From CAZADA01 sp964636945 (GTDB taxonomy: Bacteria; Pseudomonadota; Alphaproteobacteria; Caulobacterales; Maricaulaceae), in assembly GCA_964636945.1 (NCBI GenBank), contig CAZWVH010000093.1, positions 1-7,720 of the forward strand: a stretch of 7,720 bases of DNA, given 5' to 3'. Below, in pieces: positions 6,167 through 7,720 of the stretch (position 1 is its first letter; the number at the start of each line of letters is the position of its first letter). A program made the position numbers and the translations under genes. The notes under the pieces were generated by a model. That model did no database searches and was not told where the DNA came from. It saw only the letters and a list, made by a program, of their open reading frames with translations.

Positions 6167-6622
6167 ATGGCGACCATCAATATGCACGACGCAAAAACAT
6201 CCTTGTCTGATCTCGTGGCGCGCGCCGAGGCGGGGGAGGACATCATCATCGCACGCCGCAATAAACCGGTGGTGCGTCTCGTTCCGGTCAAACCCGTGGG
6301 CGAACCCCCACGGCGCGGCCTTTCGGGCTTCGGCGAACCGCACCATGGCGAAGCACACATTGGCAAATCGCACTTTGGCGGTTTTGCTGAAGAGGCCCAG
6401 TTGAACATCGACGATTTGGAACGCGCGCTGCGCACACAGCGCGAATTCGTGATTACACAAGGGGGAAAACCCATGGCCCACGTCGCGCCCATCGACCACA
6501 CACCCAAAACCCGCGGCCTTGGCGCGTGGAAAGGACGCTTCACCCTGCCCGAGAGTTTCTTCGATCCCTTGCCCGATGATGAACTTCTGGCGTGGGAAGG
6601 CGGGGATGAAGCTTCTTCTTGA
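6167..6622 (+). CDS. Phd/YefM-family antitoxin with internally duplicated core
   Basis: The 151-residue product is nearly twice the usual 80-90 residues. The N-terminus MATINMHDAKTSLSDLVARA ... EDIIIARRNKPVVRLVPV (1-41) is a standard Phd DNA-binding/dimer module. A Gly/His-rich linker (about 51-78) follows, then a second diverged copy, NIDDLERALRTQREFVITQGGKPMAHVAPI (80-109). The usual toxin-wrapping tail comes last: RGLGAWKGRF ... FFDPLPDDELLAWEGG (116-146). The first copy also ends in a degenerate tail start (RRGLSGFG, 49-56), matching RGLGAWKG. The linker DNA consists of 15-bp units. ATG 6167 begins the family's usual MATINMHDAK; GTG 6161 would add two residues. It overlaps the toxin gene by 17 bases. 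Antitoxins of this type neutralise the PIN toxin by occupying its active site and repress the operon with it. The second copy lacks the full N-terminal strand, so it may fold only in part. Confidence 0.88.
   Translation: MATINMHDAKTSLSDLVARAEAGEDIIIARRNKPVVRLVPVKPVGEPPRRGLSGFGEPHHGEAHIGKSHFGGFAEEAQLNIDDLERALRTQREFVITQGGKPMAHVAPIDHTPKTRGLGAWKGRFTLPESFFDPLPDDELLAWEGGDEASS
6332..6391 (+). repeat. 15-bp tandem repeats inside the antitoxin gene
   Basis: Three good units and one decayed unit run head to tail: GGCGAACCGCACCAT (6332-6346), GGCGAAGCACACATT (6347-6361), GGCAAATCGCACTTT (6362-6376) and GGCGGTTTTGCTGAA (6377-6391). They encode GEPHH, GEAHI, GKSHF and GGFAE. A related piece, GGCGAACCCCCACGG, lies at 6299-6313 (GEPPR). 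Because the unit is 15 bp, the reading frame is kept whatever the copy number. Confidence 0.75.
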
Positions 6623-6998
6623 TACCCATGCATTGCTTTGGTTGCTGCTTGAGGATCGCCGGCTGACGCCTGGCACAGCGCGCGCGATCCTCGACACCAG
6701 CAACGCCATTTTCGTCACGGCGGTCAGCGGGTTGGAAGTGGCGACGAAGGTGCGCATCGGCAAATTGCCCGAAGCCGAAGTCTTGGTGAGCGATCTGGCC
6801 GGCGTGTGCGATGAGTATGATTTTCACGAGCTGCCCGTGTCGCTCGCGCATGCCGCGCTGGCCGGATCATTGCCCGGGGAGCACCGCGATCCGTTTGATC
6901 GGGTCATCGCTGCCCAAGCTATAGTCGATGGAATTCCCGTGGTCACCAATGACCGGGAAATCGCCAACCTCGGCGCGCCCACCTTTTGGGTGGAGTGA
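6606..6998 (+). CDS. vapC: PIN-domain toxin, VapC-type ribonuclease
   Basis: The 130-residue toxin has the full PIN architecture. The acidic Mg-binding residues are D6 in LLLDTHALLW, E44 in VSGLEVATKVRIGKL, D98 (with D95) in HRDPFDRVIAAQA, and D116 in VVTNDREIA, so the active site looks intact. The length is normal. VapC enzymes are Mg-dependent endoribonucleases that cut specific RNAs such as initiator tRNA or rRNA and stop growth when the antitoxin is lost; the target here cannot be told from sequence. ATG 6606 is chosen because the domain starts there and GGAAGG (6595-6600) lies five bases upstream; the open frame extends upstream to 6519, but that extension has no PIN homology. The gene overlaps the antitoxin by 17 bases, so the two are co-transcribed. 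The family is the Phd-partnered VapC branch (DTHALLW), not the one paired with AbrB-type VapB. Confidence 0.93.
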   Translation: MKLLLDTHALLWLLLEDRRLTPGTARAILDTSNAIFVTAVSGLEVATKVRIGKLPEAEVLVSDLAGVCDEYDFHELPVSLAHAALAGSLPGEHRDPFDRVIAAQAIVDGIPVVTNDREIANLGAPTFWVE

Positions 6999-7018
6999 GG
7001 TATTCAGCGGCGCTCCGT

Positions 7019-7153
7019 GTAGGGCGGATCAAATGGAGCAACGCGATATGGATCCGCCAATACCGACGACCACATGGCACTGCACCGGACCATTGATTCC
7101 CTTATTGCGGCGGGTCCGCCTTGATTTAACTGGTCTTGCCCCGCCAATACCGA
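7019..7153. repeat. Intergenic repeat with two hairpin units sharing a 13-mer end
   Basis: Unit 1 has perfect arms GGCGGATC (7023-7030) and GATCCGCC (7051-7058). Unit 2 has GGCGGG (7109-7114) and CCCGCC (7140-7145), with TATT/AATA extending the symmetry, plus a local GGCGG-GT-CCGCC (7109-7120). Both units end in CCGCCAATACCGA (7054-7066 and 7141-7153). The opening GTAGGGCGGATC resembles the core of scattered hairpin repeats seen in many proteobacterial intergenic regions; that link is from memory and not proven. The hairpins may also attenuate transcription between the convergent vapC and uvrA, though there is no strong T tract. Confidence 0.55.
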
Positions 7154-7154
7154 T

Positions 7155-7720
7155 CTACTCCGCCGCTTCCGCGCGGGCTTTGGGTTTGCGCCGTTTGGGT
7201 TTTGCTGCAGGCCGCTTGGCGCTCACCATCGGCTTGAGGTAGCGGCCGGTCCAGCTTGCCTCCACGGCCGCGACGTCCTCAGGCGTGCCGACGGCGACAA
7301 TCTCGCCGCCGCCGTCCCCGCCTTCTGGGCCCAAATCCACGATCCAATCGGCGGTTTTGATCACATCCAGATTGTGCTCGATCACCACCACGGTGTTGCC
7401 CTGGGCCACCAAATCCTGCAACACGCCGAGCAATTTTCGCACATCGTCGAAGTGCAGGCCGGTGGTGGGCTCATCGAGAATATAGAGCGTGCGGCCGGTG
7501 GCCCGCTTGGACAGCTCCTTAGCTAACTTGACCCGCTGCGCCTCGCCGCCCGACAGGGTGGTGGCCTGTTGGCCGACCTTGATATAGCCCAGTCCGACGC
7601 GCTGCAGCGTTACCAGCTTGTCGCGAATGGCGGGGACGGCGGAGAAAAACTCCGCGCCGTCGTCCACCGTCATCTCCAAGACATCGGCGATGGATTTGTC
7701 CTTGAATTTGACTTCGAGGG
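7155..7720 (-). CDS. uvrA: UvrA, excinuclease ABC subunit A, C-terminal part (runs off right edge)
   Basis: UvrA is the DNA-damage-sensing ATPase of nucleotide excision repair; its dimer loads UvrB at lesions. The window holds the last 187 residues of a protein usually about 940-980 long. Visible in order are LEVKFKDKSIADVLEMTVDD (leading into the second ATPase), GLGYIKVGQQATTLSGGEAQRVKLAKEL (the ABC signature), TLYILDEPTTGLHFDD (Walker B with the catalytic Glu) and NTVVVIEHNLDVIKTADWIVDLGPEGG (H-loop His). A Lys/Arg/Ala/Pro-rich tail (SAKRPAAKPKRRKPKARAEAAE) ends at TAG 7155-7157; such basic tails are common in alphaproteobacterial UvrA. The frame is open to position 7720, so the start lies outside. 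It converges on vapC with 156 bases between the stops. Confidence 0.97.
   Translation of the reverse strand, partial: LEVKFKDKSIADVLEMTVDDGAEFFSAVPAIRDKLVTLQRVGLGYIKVGQQATTLSGGEAQRVKLAKELSKRATGRTLYILDEPTTGLHFDDVRKLLGVLQDLVAQGNTVVVIEHNLDVIKTADWIVDLGPEGGDGGGEIVAVGTPEDVAAVEASWTGRYLKPMVSAKRPAAKPKRRKPKARAEAAE

Noticed and set aside
6128..6763. 211-residue minus-strand frame with AKVRF-ANVCF-AMVRF, resembling pentapeptide-repeat proteins
   Set aside because: The pattern comes from the 15-bp repeats in the antitoxin gene: any 15-bp repeat gives pentapeptides in every frame. It is antisense to a clear Phd-VapC pair.

Overview
This 7.7 kb window is GC-rich chromosomal DNA, most likely from an alphaproteobacterium. 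The pointers are a folate-dependent TrmFO, an ExoD-family membrane protein, a Lys/Arg/Ala-rich tail on UvrA, and envelope proteins that join TPR-like helices to a TonB-type C-terminal domain. The genus cannot be read from the sequence. Two housekeeping genes run off the ends, both on the minus strand: the N-terminal half of trmFO at the left and the C-terminal end of uvrA at the right.

Between them lies an accessory-looking stretch. Positions 901-4171 hold two paralogous exported proteins, each exactly 391 residues from its best start. They are separated by a Nu-class (YfcG-like) glutathione S-transferase on the opposite strand. Each paralog has a cleavable signal peptide, an alpha-helical TPR-like body, and a C-terminal TonB-like domain with a conserved cysteine pair. 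Neither has the membrane anchor of true TonB, so they are better seen as periplasmic proteins of unknown role.

Positions 4234-6070 begin with a two-gene membrane operon joined by an ATGA overlap: a six-helix membrane protein and an ExoD-family protein. The downstream half of a CPBP (CAAX-type) intramembrane protease starts directly at the exoD stop codon. It keeps motifs 2 and 3 but lacks the EExxxR motif, so it looks like a 5'-truncated pseudogene at a deletion or rearrangement junction.

Positions 6167-6998 hold a type II toxin-antitoxin pair, Phd/YefM antitoxin and PIN-domain VapC toxin, overlapping by 17 bases. The antitoxin is nearly twice the usual length. It appears to contain two copies of the Phd core joined by a Gly/His linker built from 15-bp DNA repeats. 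A 6+6 bp inverted repeat just before its start is a candidate operator. The 156 bases between vapC and uvrA hold two hairpin units ending in the same 13-mer, probably an interspersed repeat.

The points most worth following are the duplicated antitoxin, the paired TPR/TonB_C proteins, and the rearrangement scar behind exoD.
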